A stretch of 64,000 nucleotides of DNA from Pseudonocardia sp. MH-G8 (GCF_002262885.1 NZ_NKYF01000003.1:124001-188000), one strand, 5' to 3'. Shown: positions 50,985 through 59,446, counted from the stretch's first letter. The notes: a model not told the origin generated them from the sequence alone. Numbers and translations are program-made.

Positions 50985-51853
50985 CCGGAGTTCGTCCCGC
51001 ACCCACACCCGTACGACCGCGCCGGACCGGCGCCACGGTGGGCCTGGTGGCCCGCTACGCCGTGCTGGTCTTCACGGTGCTCCTGTCGATCTTCCCGCTG
51101 GTCTGGCTCGTCCTGACCTCGCTGCGCACCTCGGACGAGCTGTTCGCCGTGCCGGTGCAGGTGCTGCCCAGCACGGTGACGCTCGAGCAGTACGCCACGG
51201 TCTTCACCGAGTACGACATGGCCGACTACCTCACGAACTCGGTGGTGGTGTCGCTCGCCACCGTGGCGCTCGTGACGGTGCTGGCACTGCCGTGCGCGTA
51301 CGTCCTCGCGCGGTTCCGCCTGCCGGGGATCAAGGTCGTGATCACGACCCTGCTGATCATGCGGATGATCCCGGTCATCGCGCTCGCGATCCCGCTGTTC
51401 ACGGTGTTCTCCGGGTTCGGCCTGCTCGACACGCTGCTCGGGCTCGTGCTGACCCACGCGGCCTCGAAGCTGCCGGTGGCGATCTGGCTGCTGATGGCCT
51501 TCATCCAGGACCTTCCGAAGGAGATCGAGGAGTCGGCCGAGATCGACGGCGCCGGCGTGATCCGCAAGCTCGTGCTCGTCGTCACGCCGCTGATCGGCCC
51601 GGGACTCGCGGCGAGCGCGGTGCTGACCTTCCTGTTCACCTGGAACGACCTGCTCATCGCGCTGACGCTGACCTCGAGCGAGGCCGCCCAGACCCTCCCG
51701 GTCGGCCTCACCAACTTCGTCACGCAGTTCGGCATCGACTGGGGCCCGATGTCGGCCGCCGGCGTGCTGATGGTCGTCCCGACCCTGCTCTTCGTCTGGT
51801 TCGCCCAGGGCTACCTGGTCAAGGGCCTCGTCGCGGGCGCGGTCCGCGGCTGA
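50972..51853 (+). CDS. carbohydrate ABC transporter permease, MalG type
   Basis: This 293-residue permease has the EAA loop EESAEIDGAGVIRKLVLVVT near residue 190 and the MalG-like C-terminus YLVKGLVAGAVRG. ATG at 50972 lies inside the 3' end of the MalF-type gene (13-base overlap) with GGAGGTCGG upstream. No ATPase is encoded in the operon. Confidence 0.94.
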   Translation: MAELTGVRPAPTPVRPRRTGATVGLVARYAVLVFTVLLSIFPLVWLVLTSLRTSDELFAVPVQVLPSTVTLEQYATVFTEYDMADYLTNSVVVSLATVALVTVLALPCAYVLARFRLPGIKVVITTLLIMRMIPVIALAIPLFTVFSGFGLLDTLLGLVLTHAASKLPVAIWLLMAFIQDLPKEIEESAEIDGAGVIRKLVLVVTPLIGPGLAASAVLTFLFTWNDLLIALTLTSSEAAQTLPVGLTNFVTQFGIDWGPMSAAGVLMVVPTLLFVWFAQGYLVKGLVAGAVRG

Positions 51854-51887
51854 TCACCGCTTCGTCGAAAAGGAGATGTGAGGACTC

Positions 51888-52649
51888 ATGGACCTTTCGC
51901 TCGACGGGAAGGTAGCGATCGTGACGGGCGCGGCGTCCGGGTTCGGCAGGGCGGTCGCCACGACGCTCGCGGCCGAGGGGGTGCGGGTCGCGGGCGCCGA
52001 CATCAACGAGGCCGCCGTCGCCACGGCGATGAAGGAGCTCGGCGGCGGGTCCGGCGCGTGCCGTGGCTACGCGCTCGACGTCGCCAGCCGGGACGGCTGG
52101 TCCGCGCTCCTGCGCGACGTGGAGCAGGACCTCGGCCCCGTCGACATCCTCTGCAACATCGCCGGCCCCGCCCCGGGCCCGGTCAGCGGCCACCTCGACA
52201 CCCCCGACGACGAGTGGATCCGTCAGATCGAGGGCCACCTCTCCGGCGTCTTCCGGGGGTGCCAGTCCGTTCTCCCGGGGATGATGGAACGGCGCTACGG
52301 GAAGATCGTGAACATGTGCTCCTTCACGGCGCACGGCACCGTCGCGAACATCCCCGGTTACGACGCCGCGTTCGGCGGGATCCTCGCCTACACGAAGGAC
52401 CTGGCGCGGTTCGCCGCCCCGCACAACATCAACGTCAACTGCGTCTCGCCGGGCAACATCGAGACCCCGATGACCCAGGGGTGGATGTCCGAGCCCGGAG
52501 CTCGTGACCGCCTGCTGCAGACCACCCTCATCGGCCGCATCGGTCAGCCCGACGACGTGGCGAACTGGGTGGTCTTCCTCGCTTCCGACCGCGCGCAACA
52601 CGCGGTCGGCGTCGAGATCAACGTGTCCGGCGGACAGCTGATCGCCTGA
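51888..52649 (+). CDS. SDR-family oxidoreductase with altered YxxxK
   Basis: This 253-residue SDR has a normal cofactor motif (VAIVTGAASGFGRAVATTLA) and a Ser in NMCSFTAHGTVANIPG. The catalytic Tyr is present, but the Lys four residues later is replaced: the stretch reads GYDAAFGGILAYTK, with Phe where Lys is expected. The NNAG motif reads CNIAGPAPG. Its position after the permeases and before a sugar-acid dehydratase suggests a polyol or sugar dehydrogenase, but the missing Lys leaves activity in doubt. AAAAGGAGAT precedes the ATG. Confidence 0.88.
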   Translation: MDLSLDGKVAIVTGAASGFGRAVATTLAAEGVRVAGADINEAAVATAMKELGGGSGACRGYALDVASRDGWSALLRDVEQDLGPVDILCNIAGPAPGPVSGHLDTPDDEWIRQIEGHLSGVFRGCQSVLPGMMERRYGKIVNMCSFTAHGTVANIPGYDAAFGGILAYTKDLARFAAPHNINVNCVSPGNIETPMTQGWMSEPGARDRLLQTTLIGRIGQPDDVANWVVFLASDRAQHAVGVEINVSGGQLIA

Positions 52650-52691
52650 CCGCACGTAGTCCCGTCACCCGCCCCTGGGCAAAGGAGAAGC

Positions 52692-53846
52692 ATGAGGATC
52701 GTCAACGTCACCACTGCTGTGGTCGCTTACCACGGTCAGGCGACGCTGGTGCGGATCGACACCGACGAGGGCATCACCGGCTACGGCGAGGCGAACCCGG
52801 ACGCCGGCGCCGGTGGCGTCGTCGGGCTGATCAACACCCTGAAGCCGCTGCTGATCGGCGAGGACCCGCGCAACGTCGAGCGGTGCTGGGAGAAGCTGCG
52901 TCGGCGGGTCTTCGCGGGGCCGCAGGCAGGCGTGTTCGTGATCGCCCTGAGCGGGATCGAGCTCGCGCTGTGGGACATCGCGGGCAAGGCGGCAGGCCAG
53001 CCGGTGTACCGGATGCTCGGCGGCAAGTTCCGCGACCGCATCCGCCTCTACGCCGACTGCGGCGACGGCGACGACCCGGACGGCTCGGTGTCCGGCTGCG
53101 TCGACCGGGCCCAGCGGATGGTCGAGCAGGGCTTCACGGCGATCAAGTTCGACATCGACGACCTGCACCACCCGGCGAAGTTCGACACCTTCAACCACAC
53201 CGTCAACGCCGCCGAGCTCCGGTCGATGGTCGAGCGGGTCGCCGCGGTGCGCGAGGCGATCGGCCCGGACATCGACCTGGCGATCGACCTGCACGCGCGC
53301 TACGACGTGCCGAGCGCGTGCAAGATCGCATGGGCGCTCGAGCCGTTCGACCTCATGTGGCTCGAGGAGCCCGTCCCGGCCGAGAACATCGACGCGCTCG
53401 TGCGCGTGCGCGCCCAGACCCGCACCCCGATCTGCGCCGGGGAGAACCTCTACCTGCGCTGGGGCTTCCGGGAGCTGCTCGAGAAGGGCGCGGTCGACGT
53501 CATCGAGCCGGACGTGCCCAAGTGCGGCGGCCTGGCCGAGGCGAAGAAGATCGCCAACCTCGCCGAGATGCACTACGTGCCGTTCGCCCCGCACCTCGTC
53601 TCCACCCCGCTGGGCACGATGGCCACCGCGCACCAGTGCGGCGCGATCCCCAACTTCTTCGTGCAGGAGTGGCACGCGCTCGAGGAGCGGGAGGTCTGGG
53701 ACAGCTACGTGACCGCCCCGGACGGCAGCGGCTCGATCGTCAAGGACGGCTACATCACCCTGCCCGACACCCCGGGGATCGGGGTCGAGCTCGACATGGA
53801 CGGCGTCCGCAAGCACGCCGTCGCCGGTTTCGGGATCTTCGAATGA
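52692..53846 (+). CDS. mandelate racemase/enolase-superfamily sugar-acid dehydratase (galactonate-dehydratase-like)
   Basis: This 384-residue enolase-superfamily enzyme starts MRIVNVTTAVVAYHGQATLV. Metal ligands are Asp in LAIDLHARYD, Glu in MWLEEPVPAEN and Glu in CAGENLYLRW. The Asp-Leu-His triplet recalls the catalytic His of D-galactonate dehydratase, and a second His lies in FAPHLVSTP. It probably dehydrates a sugar acid to a 2-keto-3-deoxy acid, which the overlapping RraA gene product could cleave. AAAGGAGAAGC precedes the ATG. Confidence 0.92.
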   Translation: MRIVNVTTAVVAYHGQATLVRIDTDEGITGYGEANPDAGAGGVVGLINTLKPLLIGEDPRNVERCWEKLRRRVFAGPQAGVFVIALSGIELALWDIAGKAAGQPVYRMLGGKFRDRIRLYADCGDGDDPDGSVSGCVDRAQRMVEQGFTAIKFDIDDLHHPAKFDTFNHTVNAAELRSMVERVAAVREAIGPDIDLAIDLHARYDVPSACKIAWALEPFDLMWLEEPVPAENIDALVRVRAQTRTPICAGENLYLRWGFRELLEKGAVDVIEPDVPKCGGLAEAKKIANLAEMHYVPFAPHLVSTPLGTMATAHQCGAIPNFFVQEWHALEEREVWDSYVTAPDGSGSIVKDGYITLPDTPGIGVELDMDGVRKHAVAGFGIFE

Positions 53847-54541
53847 CGGCGGCGGGCGTGGACGTGGCGCAGACCGCGAAGCGGCTCAAGGCGCTCTACA
53901 CGGCGGTCGTCTACGACATCATGGACGAGATGGGGCTGCCCCATCAGTGCCTCGACCTCGGGATCGCGCCGCTGGACCGGTCGATGCAGGTGGCCGGGCC
54001 CGCCTTCACCGTGATGGCGTCGCCGGACATGCGCGAGCGCAGCGAGATGCCGCCGAACACGAAGCTCGCCGACTTCGGCGTCTTCACGCAGATGTACGAC
54101 GGGTGCGTCGTGGTCGTCGGCGCGGCCGGCGAGCGCCAGAGCGGCATCTGGGGCGAGCTGATGAGCAACGCGAGCCGGGCGAAGGGCGCCACGGGCGTCG
54201 TCATCGACGGCGGAATCCGCGACGGGCGACTGGTCCGGGAGATCGACGGGCTGGGCGTGTTCGCCCGCTACACCTCGCCCATCGAGTCGCTGCGCCGCTC
54301 CCGCATCCACGACATCGAGGTGCCCATCTCGGTCACCGGCAGCCTCACCAGCCAGGTACGGATCGAGCCGGGCGACTGGATCTTCGGCGACGAGGACGGC
54401 GTGCTGGTGATCCCGAAGGATGCGCTGGACGAGGTGCTGGCGAAGTCCGAGGAGGCCAAGGACATCGAGGACAAGGTCCGCGAGGAGGTGCAGGCCGGCG
54501 TCCCGGTGATCGACGTCTACAACAAGTACGGGAGGCTGTAG
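53843..54541 (+). CDS. RraA-family protein, probable 2-oxo-acid aldolase (copy 2)
   Basis: This 232-residue RraA/HMG-aldolase family protein has the active-site signature VVIDGGIRDGRLVR and PGDWIFGDEDGVLVIP. It is the last gene of the right-hand operon, overlapping the dehydratase by ATGA. The combination dehydratase plus RraA aldolase mirrors the left-hand cluster. A 97%-identical fragment of its 3' end lies about 1.2 kb downstream. Confidence 0.9.
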   Translation: MTAAGVDVAQTAKRLKALYTAVVYDIMDEMGLPHQCLDLGIAPLDRSMQVAGPAFTVMASPDMRERSEMPPNTKLADFGVFTQMYDGCVVVVGAAGERQSGIWGELMSNASRAKGATGVVIDGGIRDGRLVREIDGLGVFARYTSPIESLRRSRIHDIEVPISVTGSLTSQVRIEPGDWIFGDEDGVLVIPKDALDEVLAKSEEAKDIEDKVREEVQAGVPVIDVYNKYGRL

Positions 54542-54545
54542 CCGG

Positions 54546-55352
54546 TCAGTTCGGAGCGAGGCAGAGGACGTAGCCGTCCAGGCCCCCTCCGCGCTGGATG
54601 CCCGAGGTCGCCCCGTCGGCCGAGGAGCAGGCGATCTCGATCGGGAGGAACCCGCCGTCCGACCGCTCGACCACCCGGTAGGCGGCGTCGGGTGCGCTGC
54701 AGTCCACCGTGGCGTACCCGGCGTCACCGCCGGTCTCGGCCAGGCAGTCACCTGCCTGCGCGGTGTCCGGTGAGGTGGTCGGGTCGACCCCGACCGGGCC
54801 GAGGCAGAACATCAGGTCGACGCCGAGGTTGTCGCCGATGCCCGCGAGCGGGTCGTCCCCGGTGCTGATCAGGTCCCAGCTGTAGCTGGAGTTCGTGCCG
54901 GGCACCGACGCGCACGGGTCGGTGGCGATCGTGACGGCGTCACCGATCCGGCTCAGGACCACCGACTCCGCGGCCGGATCGGCGCAGTCGATGCGGCGCA
55001 CGTCGCTGTTCGCCTCGACACCGGCCACGCAGTCACCGTTCTGCGCCACGTTGATCGCGGACCCGGGATCGACGTCGCGCGGCCCGAGGCACAGCGTCGT
55101 GCCGGGCCCGGAGTCGGAGAAGGTCTCGGTCACCCCGGCCACCGGCACGCAGTCACCGGACGTCTCGTCGAAGGACTCGAGGACCCGCAGCGTCGCTGTC
55201 GCGCAGTCGGCCGCCGTGTACGAGTCGCCGGACTTCTCGACGCAGTCGCCCTTCTCCGGCGCGGCCGAGCAGGCGGCGAGTCCGCCGCCCGCGAGCAGCA
55301 GGACCGCGAGCAGCAGCACGACCCGCGCGACGCGGGACCCGGGGAACGTCAA
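54546..55352 (-). CDS. lipoprotein with three Cys-rich repeats (LppU-like)
   Basis: This 268-residue lipoprotein starts at TTG with GGAGGATGAC upstream. The lipobox ends at Cys28 (AGGGLAAC). The mature part is three repeats of about 75-80 residues (about 35-105, 106-190, 191-268). Each repeat begins GDC, has a second Cys after an Asp (AADC, RIDC, TVDC), a third Cys mid-repeat and ends CLGP or CLAP. Four Cys per repeat suggest two disulfides each outside the cell. Related actinobacterial LppU-type proteins have no known function. It converges on rraA with 4 bases between stops. Confidence 0.75.
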   Translation of the reverse strand: MTFPGSRVARVVLLLAVLLLAGGGLAACSAAPEKGDCVEKSGDSYTAADCATATLRVLESFDETSGDCVPVAGVTETFSDSGPGTTLCLGPRDVDPGSAINVAQNGDCVAGVEANSDVRRIDCADPAAESVVLSRIGDAVTIATDPCASVPGTNSSYSWDLISTGDDPLAGIGDNLGVDLMFCLGPVGVDPTTSPDTAQAGDCLAETGGDAGYATVDCSAPDAAYRVVERSDGGFLPIEIACSSADGATSGIQRGGGLDGYVLCLAPN

Positions 55353-55435
55353 GTCATCCTCCACAGCACGTTGCGCCCATGCCGGGGGAACCACGATCGG
55401 TCCGCGCGTGGCGCGGCCATGATCCTAAAGAGTGA

Positions 55436-55504
55436 TCACCCGGCAGTCGCGGCGGCCATCGCGCCCGCGCAGATGCGGGCCGGGTCCTCCTCGTCGGTGA
55501 CGTA
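55436..55504 (-). pseudogene. relic of a bioA 3' end (last 22 codons)
   Basis: Read on the minus strand in the bioA frame, this gives YVTDEEDPARICAGAMAAAT then AG and a stop. The intact gene at 56374 ends [20 protein letters not shown] then AG. The best 48 bases are about 88% identical by eye. Similarity stops abruptly at the Tyr codon, where rraA-like sequence begins on the other strand. Confidence 0.75.
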
Positions 55505-55719
55505 TCGAGGTGCCCATCTCGGTCACCGGCAGCCTCACCAGCGAGGTACGGATCGAGCCGGGCGACTGGATCTTCGGCGACGAGGACGGCGTGCTGGCGA
55601 TCCCGAAGGATGCGCTGGACGAGGTGCTGGCGAAGCCCGAGGAGGCCAAGGACATCGAGGACCAGGTCCGCGAGGCGGTGCAGGCCGGCCGACGTCTACA
55701 CAAGTACGGGAGGCTGTAG
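55504..55719 (+). pseudogene. duplicated 3' fragment of the RraA gene
   Basis: It matches 54316-54541 at about 97% identity by eye, starting at codon IEVPISVTGSLTS and ending at the same KYGRL stop. Differences are five substitutions, an 11-base deletion and a 1-base deletion; the two deletions together keep the final codons in frame. It lacks the N-terminal two thirds, including the GGIRD active site, and cannot be functional. Confidence 0.9.
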
Positions 55720-55750
55720 CACTCCGATCGCTGTACGAATCCGACGAAGC

Positions 55751-55756
55751 TAGGGT
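55751..55756 (+). promoter_or_regulatory. -10 box TAGGGT, leaderless hypothetical gene
   Basis: TAGGGT lies 8 bases before the GTG at 55765, with no ribosome site. The transcript probably begins at the start codon. Confidence 0.4.
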
Positions 55757-55764
55757 CCCGCCCC

Positions 55765-56364
55765 GTGGACTTGGGATCGGTCGCGGACTGGGTGAACGCA
55801 GCAGGCACGCTCGGCGCTTTCGGCGCGGCCCTGTTCGCCGGAATCGTGGCCGTCCGCGGCTACCGGATTCAGCAAAGGGCGGTCGACCGCCAGCTGGCCG
55901 CACATGCCGATGACGAACGCCGCCGGGCACAGGGCGAACACCAGTGGCAGGCGAGCAAAGTGGCGGTGTGGGTACGTCGCGGACGGAGCAGCTGGACCGT
56001 TTACGCAGCGAACAGCAGCGACCTACCCGTCTACCGCCTCACTGTGCGCATATCGAGCGAGGAACCTCCGTTCTCCGTGGCGATAGAACGAGGCACACAG
56101 CGTCCCACCCCGGCTGATACCGCTCGCAAACTCACCAACGCCCTGCGCGTTGTGCTCGACCAACGCAACGCCCTCCACCTCGACCCGAACAACTTGGATG
56201 TCGCGATCGCCTTCACCGACGCGGCCGGGGTCCGCTGGCGACGAGACGAGCACGGAAAGCTCGACGAGGTGCCGGACTCCTTCGACTTCGACGAAGTCGA
56301 TGAACGGCTGATCGACAGGCTGGTTCCGAGGCGCGACGACCGGGACGGGCGGGGGATCCTCTGA
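55765..56364 (+). CDS. hypothetical protein with one N-terminal membrane helix
   Basis: I do not recognise the family. The 199-residue protein has one hydrophobic helix at about residues 8-30 (WVNAAGTLGAFGAALFAGIV), a charged coiled-coil-like stretch (about 35-62) and a beta-rich cytoplasmic-type domain (VAVWVRRGRSSWTVYAANSS onward). Similar single-helix proteins are seen on mobile or accessory DNA in actinobacteria. Codon use differs from neighbours, with ATA, CTA, GAA and AAA codons and lower GC. It lies between the rraA relic and bioA, inside a duplicated junction, so acquisition by recombination is likely. Confidence 0.65.
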   Translation: MDLGSVADWVNAAGTLGAFGAALFAGIVAVRGYRIQQRAVDRQLAAHADDERRRAQGEHQWQASKVAVWVRRGRSSWTVYAANSSDLPVYRLTVRISSEEPPFSVAIERGTQRPTPADTARKLTNALRVVLDQRNALHLDPNNLDVAIAFTDAAGVRWRRDEHGKLDEVPDSFDFDEVDERLIDRLVPRRDDRDGRGIL

Positions 56365-56373
56365 GCGGAAACC

Positions 56374-57669
56374 TCAGCCCGCCGCCGCCGCTTCCATCGC
56401 CGCCGCGCAGATGCGGGCGAGGTCCTCGTCGTCCGTGACGTAGGGCGGCATCGTGTAGACCAGGTCGCGGAACGGGCGCAACCACACGCCCTCGCGGACG
56501 GCGGCGGCGCTCGCCGCGGCGACGTCCACCTCGTGGTCGAGCTGCACGACCCCGATCGCGCCGAGCACGCGGACGTCCCGCACACCGGGCAGGTCCCGGG
56601 CCGGCTCCAGCCCCGCCACGAGGCCCTTCTCGATGCGCCCGACCTGGGCCCGCCAGTCGTTGTCGCGCAGCAGGCCCAGCGACGCGTTCGCCACCGCGGC
56701 GGCGAGCGGGTTGCCCATGAAGGTGGGGCCGTGGGCGAGCACCGGCAGCTCACCGCGGGAGATGCCGTCGGCGACCTCCCGCGTGCACAGCGTGGCGGCC
56801 ATCGACAGGTAACCGCCGGTGAGCGCCTTGCCGACGCACATGACGTCCGGGCTCACCCCGGCGTGCTCGGCGCCGAACAGCTCGCCGGTGCGCCCGAAGC
56901 CCGTCGCGATCTCGTCGAACACCAGCAGCACGTCGTGCGCGCTCGCCAGCTCGCGCAGGGCCTGCAGGTAGCGCGGGGAGTGGAAGCGCATGCCGCCCGC
57001 GTTCTGCACCACCGGCTCGACGATGACGGCCGCGACCTCGTCGGCGTGCCGCTCGAACAGGCCGGCCAGGTGCTCCACGTATGCGGACTCGAACTCGGCG
57101 GGCGGGGCATCGGCGAACACCTGCCGCGGCAGCGCGCCCGACCACAGGTCGTGCATGCCGCCGTCCGGGTCGCACACCGACATCGGGTGCCAGGTGTCAC
57201 CGTGATACCCGCCCCGCCAGGTCAGCAGGCGCTGCTTGCCCGGCCGGCCCCGCGAGCGCCAGTACTGCAGGCACATCTTCATCGCGACCTCCACCGACAC
57301 CGATCCCGAGTCGGCGAGGAACACGTGCTGCAGCGGGCCGGGCGTCATCTCCACCAGCTCGGCGGCCAGCCGGATCGCGGACTCGTGGGTGAGCCCGCCG
57401 AACATCACGTGCCCCATCCGCCCGAGCTGCGTGCGGAGCGCCTCGTCGAGCACCGGGTGGGCGTAGCCGTGGATGGCCGACCACCACGACGCCATCCCGT
57501 CGACCAGCTCGCGCACCCCGTCCACCGGCTCCGCCAGCCGCAGCCGCACCCCGGACGCCGACTCGACGAGGTAGGGCGGCCGTACCCCGGGCATCGGCGC
57601 GTACGGGTGCCAGACGTGCTCGCGGTCGAGCGCGAGCAGCTGCTCCGAAGTGAGATCACCCGTGGGCAC
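56374..57669 (-). CDS. bioA: adenosylmethionine-8-amino-7-oxononanoate aminotransferase
   Basis: This 431-residue class III PLP aminotransferase performs the S-adenosylmethionine-dependent transamination step of biotin synthesis. Family markers are [29 protein letters not shown], the PLP-site Asp in [17 protein letters not shown] and the Schiff-base Lys in [18 protein letters not shown]. The N-terminal HVWHPYAP and WWSAIHGY segments are specific for BioA. GTG at 57669 has AGGAGG 5 bases upstream. bioF, bioD and bioB are not nearby, so it is an isolated biotin gene. Its 3' end faces the recombination scar. Confidence 0.93.
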   Translation of the reverse strand: MPTGDLTSEQLLALDREHVWHPYAPMPGVRPPYLVESASGVRLRLAEPVDGVRELVDGMASWWSAIHGYAHPVLDEALRTQLGRMGHVMFGGLTHESAIRLAAELVEMTPGPLQHVFLADSGSVSVEVAMKMCLQYWRSRGRPGKQRLLTWRGGYHGDTWHPMSVCDPDGGMHDLWSGALPRQVFADAPPAEFESAYVEHLAGLFERHADEVAAVIVEPVVQNAGGMRFHSPRYLQALRELASAHDVLLVFDEIATGFGRTGELFGAEHAGVSPDVMCVGKALTGGYLSMAATLCTREVADGISRGELPVLAHGPTFMGNPLAAAVANASLGLLRDNDWRAQVGRIEKGLVAGLEPARDLPGVRDVRVLGAIGVVQLDHEVDVAAASAAAVREGVWLRPFRDLVYTMPPYVTDDEDLARICAAAMEAAAAG

Positions 57670-57777
57670 GCGGCCTCCTTGGTCGGCGGACTGCACTGCG
57701 ACGATGCCAGCACACTCCGCGGGGCGCGCGTCGACCGGCACCGCCACATGCGCCGACGCGTGACGAGCCGCACACGG

Positions 57778-57825
57778 AAACCTGAGCATTCGCTCCAGTA
57801 GAATCTGGGGCAATCGCTCAGGTTT
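57778..57825. promoter_or_regulatory. inverted-repeat operator upstream of the SMR pump
   Basis: AAACCTGAGC (57778-57787) and GCTCAGGTTT (57816-57825) form a perfect 10-bp inverted repeat with a 28-base spacer, 16 bases before the SMR start. A TAGAAT box lies within the spacer. The paired TetR gene product probably binds here, with the promoter trapped between two half-sites. Confidence 0.55.
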
Positions 57826-57841
57826 TCGTGGGGAGGTTCCC

Positions 57842-58165
57842 GTGCCCTGGCTCTTCCTGGTCGGCGCCATCCTCACCGAGGTGGCGGCGACCACCGCGCT
57901 GAAGCTCTCGGAGGGCTTCAGCCGAATCGTCCCGTCGATCGTCGTGGTGGTCGGCTACGTCGCCGCGTTCGCCCTGCTGTCGCAGGCGCTCACCCGCGGG
58001 ATGGCGCTCGGCGTCGCGTACGGGTTGTGGGCGGCCGCGGGCGTCGCGCTCGTCGCGATCATCGGCGCCGTGTTCCTCGGCGAGGGCATGACCTGGGTGC
58101 AGGCCGGGGGCATCGCCCTCGTGATCGCCGGGGTGCTCGCCCTCGAGCTGGGAGGCCGGCATTGA
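57842..58165 (+). CDS. small multidrug resistance (SMR/QacE) efflux protein
   Basis: This 107-residue four-helix protein has the essential Glu13 in [20 protein letters not shown] and the [16 protein letters not shown] segment of SMR antiporters. These dimerise and export cationic drugs or guanidinium compounds in exchange for protons. GTG at 57842 follows GGGGAGG. It is translationally coupled (TTGA) to a TetR regulator, the usual arrangement for drug-inducible pumps. A perfect inverted repeat lies directly upstream. Confidence 0.93.
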   Translation: MPWLFLVGAILTEVAATTALKLSEGFSRIVPSIVVVVGYVAAFALLSQALTRGMALGVAYGLWAAAGVALVAIIGAVFLGEGMTWVQAGGIALVIAGVLALELGGRH

Positions 58166-58704
58166 CCGCCGACGGGCGGCGGCGCAAGGGCGAGCAGCGC
58201 CGCCGCCTGCTCCTCGACGCCACCATGCGGGTCATCGAGCGGGCCGGGGTCGCCGCGGTGAGCCAGCGCGTGGTGGCGCAGGAGGCGGGAGTGCCCCCGA
58301 GCGCCGTCACCTACTACTTCCCCGCCGTCGACGACCTGCTCGTCGCCGCGCTCGCCGCCTGCAACGACGACTACGTGCGCCAGCTCGACACCTGCGCCCG
58401 TGACGCCGAGCCCCTCGTCGCGCTCGCGGGCGTGATCGCCCAAGGCAGCGACGCGCGCCGCGCGTACGTGGCCGCCGAGTACGAGCTGTGGCTCATCGCG
58501 GCTCGCCGTCCGGCCCTCTGGCCCGAGGTCGAGCGCTGGAACACCGCACTCGACACGTTCCTGGCCCCGCACGTCCCCGACCCGGTGGCCCGCACCGGGG
58601 TCGCCGCCGCCGTAGACGGGCTGCTCATGCGCTGCTTCAGCTCGCCGGCCCCGCCGAGTGCGGCCGAGGTGCACGAGGTCCTGAGGCGGCTGGTGCGCCC
58701 GTGA
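58162..58704 (+). CDS. TetR-family transcriptional regulator
   Basis: This 180-residue regulator has a basic N-terminus and helix-turn-helix (RLLLDATMRVIERAGVAAVS through EAGVPPSAVTYYFPAVDDLL). A C-terminal TetR domain follows with LIAARRPALWPEVERWNTAL. TTG at 58162 overlaps the SMR stop, with GGGAGG upstream. It probably represses the SMR operon through the palindrome at 57778-57825. The 3' end overlaps the convergent CPBP gene by 68 bases. Confidence 0.92.
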   Translation: MTADGRRRKGEQRRRLLLDATMRVIERAGVAAVSQRVVAQEAGVPPSAVTYYFPAVDDLLVAALAACNDDYVRQLDTCARDAEPLVALAGVIAQGSDARRAYVAAEYELWLIAARRPALWPEVERWNTALDTFLAPHVPDPVARTGVAAAVDGLLMRCFSSPAPPSAAEVHEVLRRLVRP

Positions 58705-59446
58705 CAACCCTCGTCAGGACGGCGAGCACGACCAGGATCGAGGCCATCAGCGGCGGGGTGTACTGGTCGGGGAACAGCAGACTGCACAGGTTCACCACCA
58801 CGTGGAACAGCACCGCGGCGAACACGCTGCCGCCCGACGCGTTGCGCAGCCGTACGGCGAGCACGCGCAGCGCCACCGTGGACACCCACATCCCGGCCGT
58901 CCACGCCGCGGTGCGGTCGAGCTGCAGGTACCAGCCGGGCAGGTGCCAGGTCGCCCAGACCGCGCCGATCACGACGCCCGCGCCGAGCTCACCCCACCTC
59001 TCCTGCAGCGGGTCCTGCAGGTAGCCGGTCCAACCGGCTTCCTCCCCGACGGCGGCGAGGAACCCCAGACCTCCCACCACCGGCACCGCGACCAGCAGGA
59101 ACGCGGCGGCCGGCACGGTCTGGGGTCGCCCCGACAGCGCGAGGACCCCGGCCGCCACGGCGGTGGCGGCCGGCACCAGCAACACGATCGGGAGGAACCA
59201 GGTCCAGGGCCGCACACCTCGCGGGTCGATGCTGCCGGCCAGCAGACGGCGCACGCCCACCCACCCCTCCCCCCATCCGATCAGCGCCACCGCGACGACG
59301 GCGGGGCAGAACGCCATCAGCGCCCCGACGGGCAGCGCCACCGGTAGACCGAGCGGTGCGGCGCCGAACAGCCAGAACGGGATCGTGAGAAGGCACAGGA
59401 GCACGACGAACGCGACGGGCGAGCGACGTCGGATCGAATCGTTCAC
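58637..59446 (-). CDS. CPBP-family intramembrane metalloprotease
   Basis: This 269-residue membrane protein has about eight helices and the three CPBP/Abi motifs: the double Glu in AAVGEEAGWTGYLQ, the His in ATWHLPGWYLQ and the His in VLFHVVVNLCSL. These form the predicted active site of CAAX-type intramembrane proteases (Rce1 family). GTG at 59446 follows GGAGGAGGAGG. The C-terminal 20 residues after TRVVTGAPAASGPR are Pro/Ala-rich and lie opposite the TetR gene. It is divergent from the MerR gene. Substrate unknown. Confidence 0.88.
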   Translation of the reverse strand: MNDSIRRRSPVAFVVLLCLLTIPFWLFGAAPLGLPVALPVGALMAFCPAVVAVALIGWGEGWVGVRRLLAGSIDPRGVRPWTWFLPIVLLVPAATAVAAGVLALSGRPQTVPAAAFLLVAVPVVGGLGFLAAVGEEAGWTGYLQDPLQERWGELGAGVVIGAVWATWHLPGWYLQLDRTAAWTAGMWVSTVALRVLAVRLRNASGGSVFAAVLFHVVVNLCSLLFPDQYTPPLMASILVVLAVLTRVVTGAPAASGPRAPRPHSAGPAS

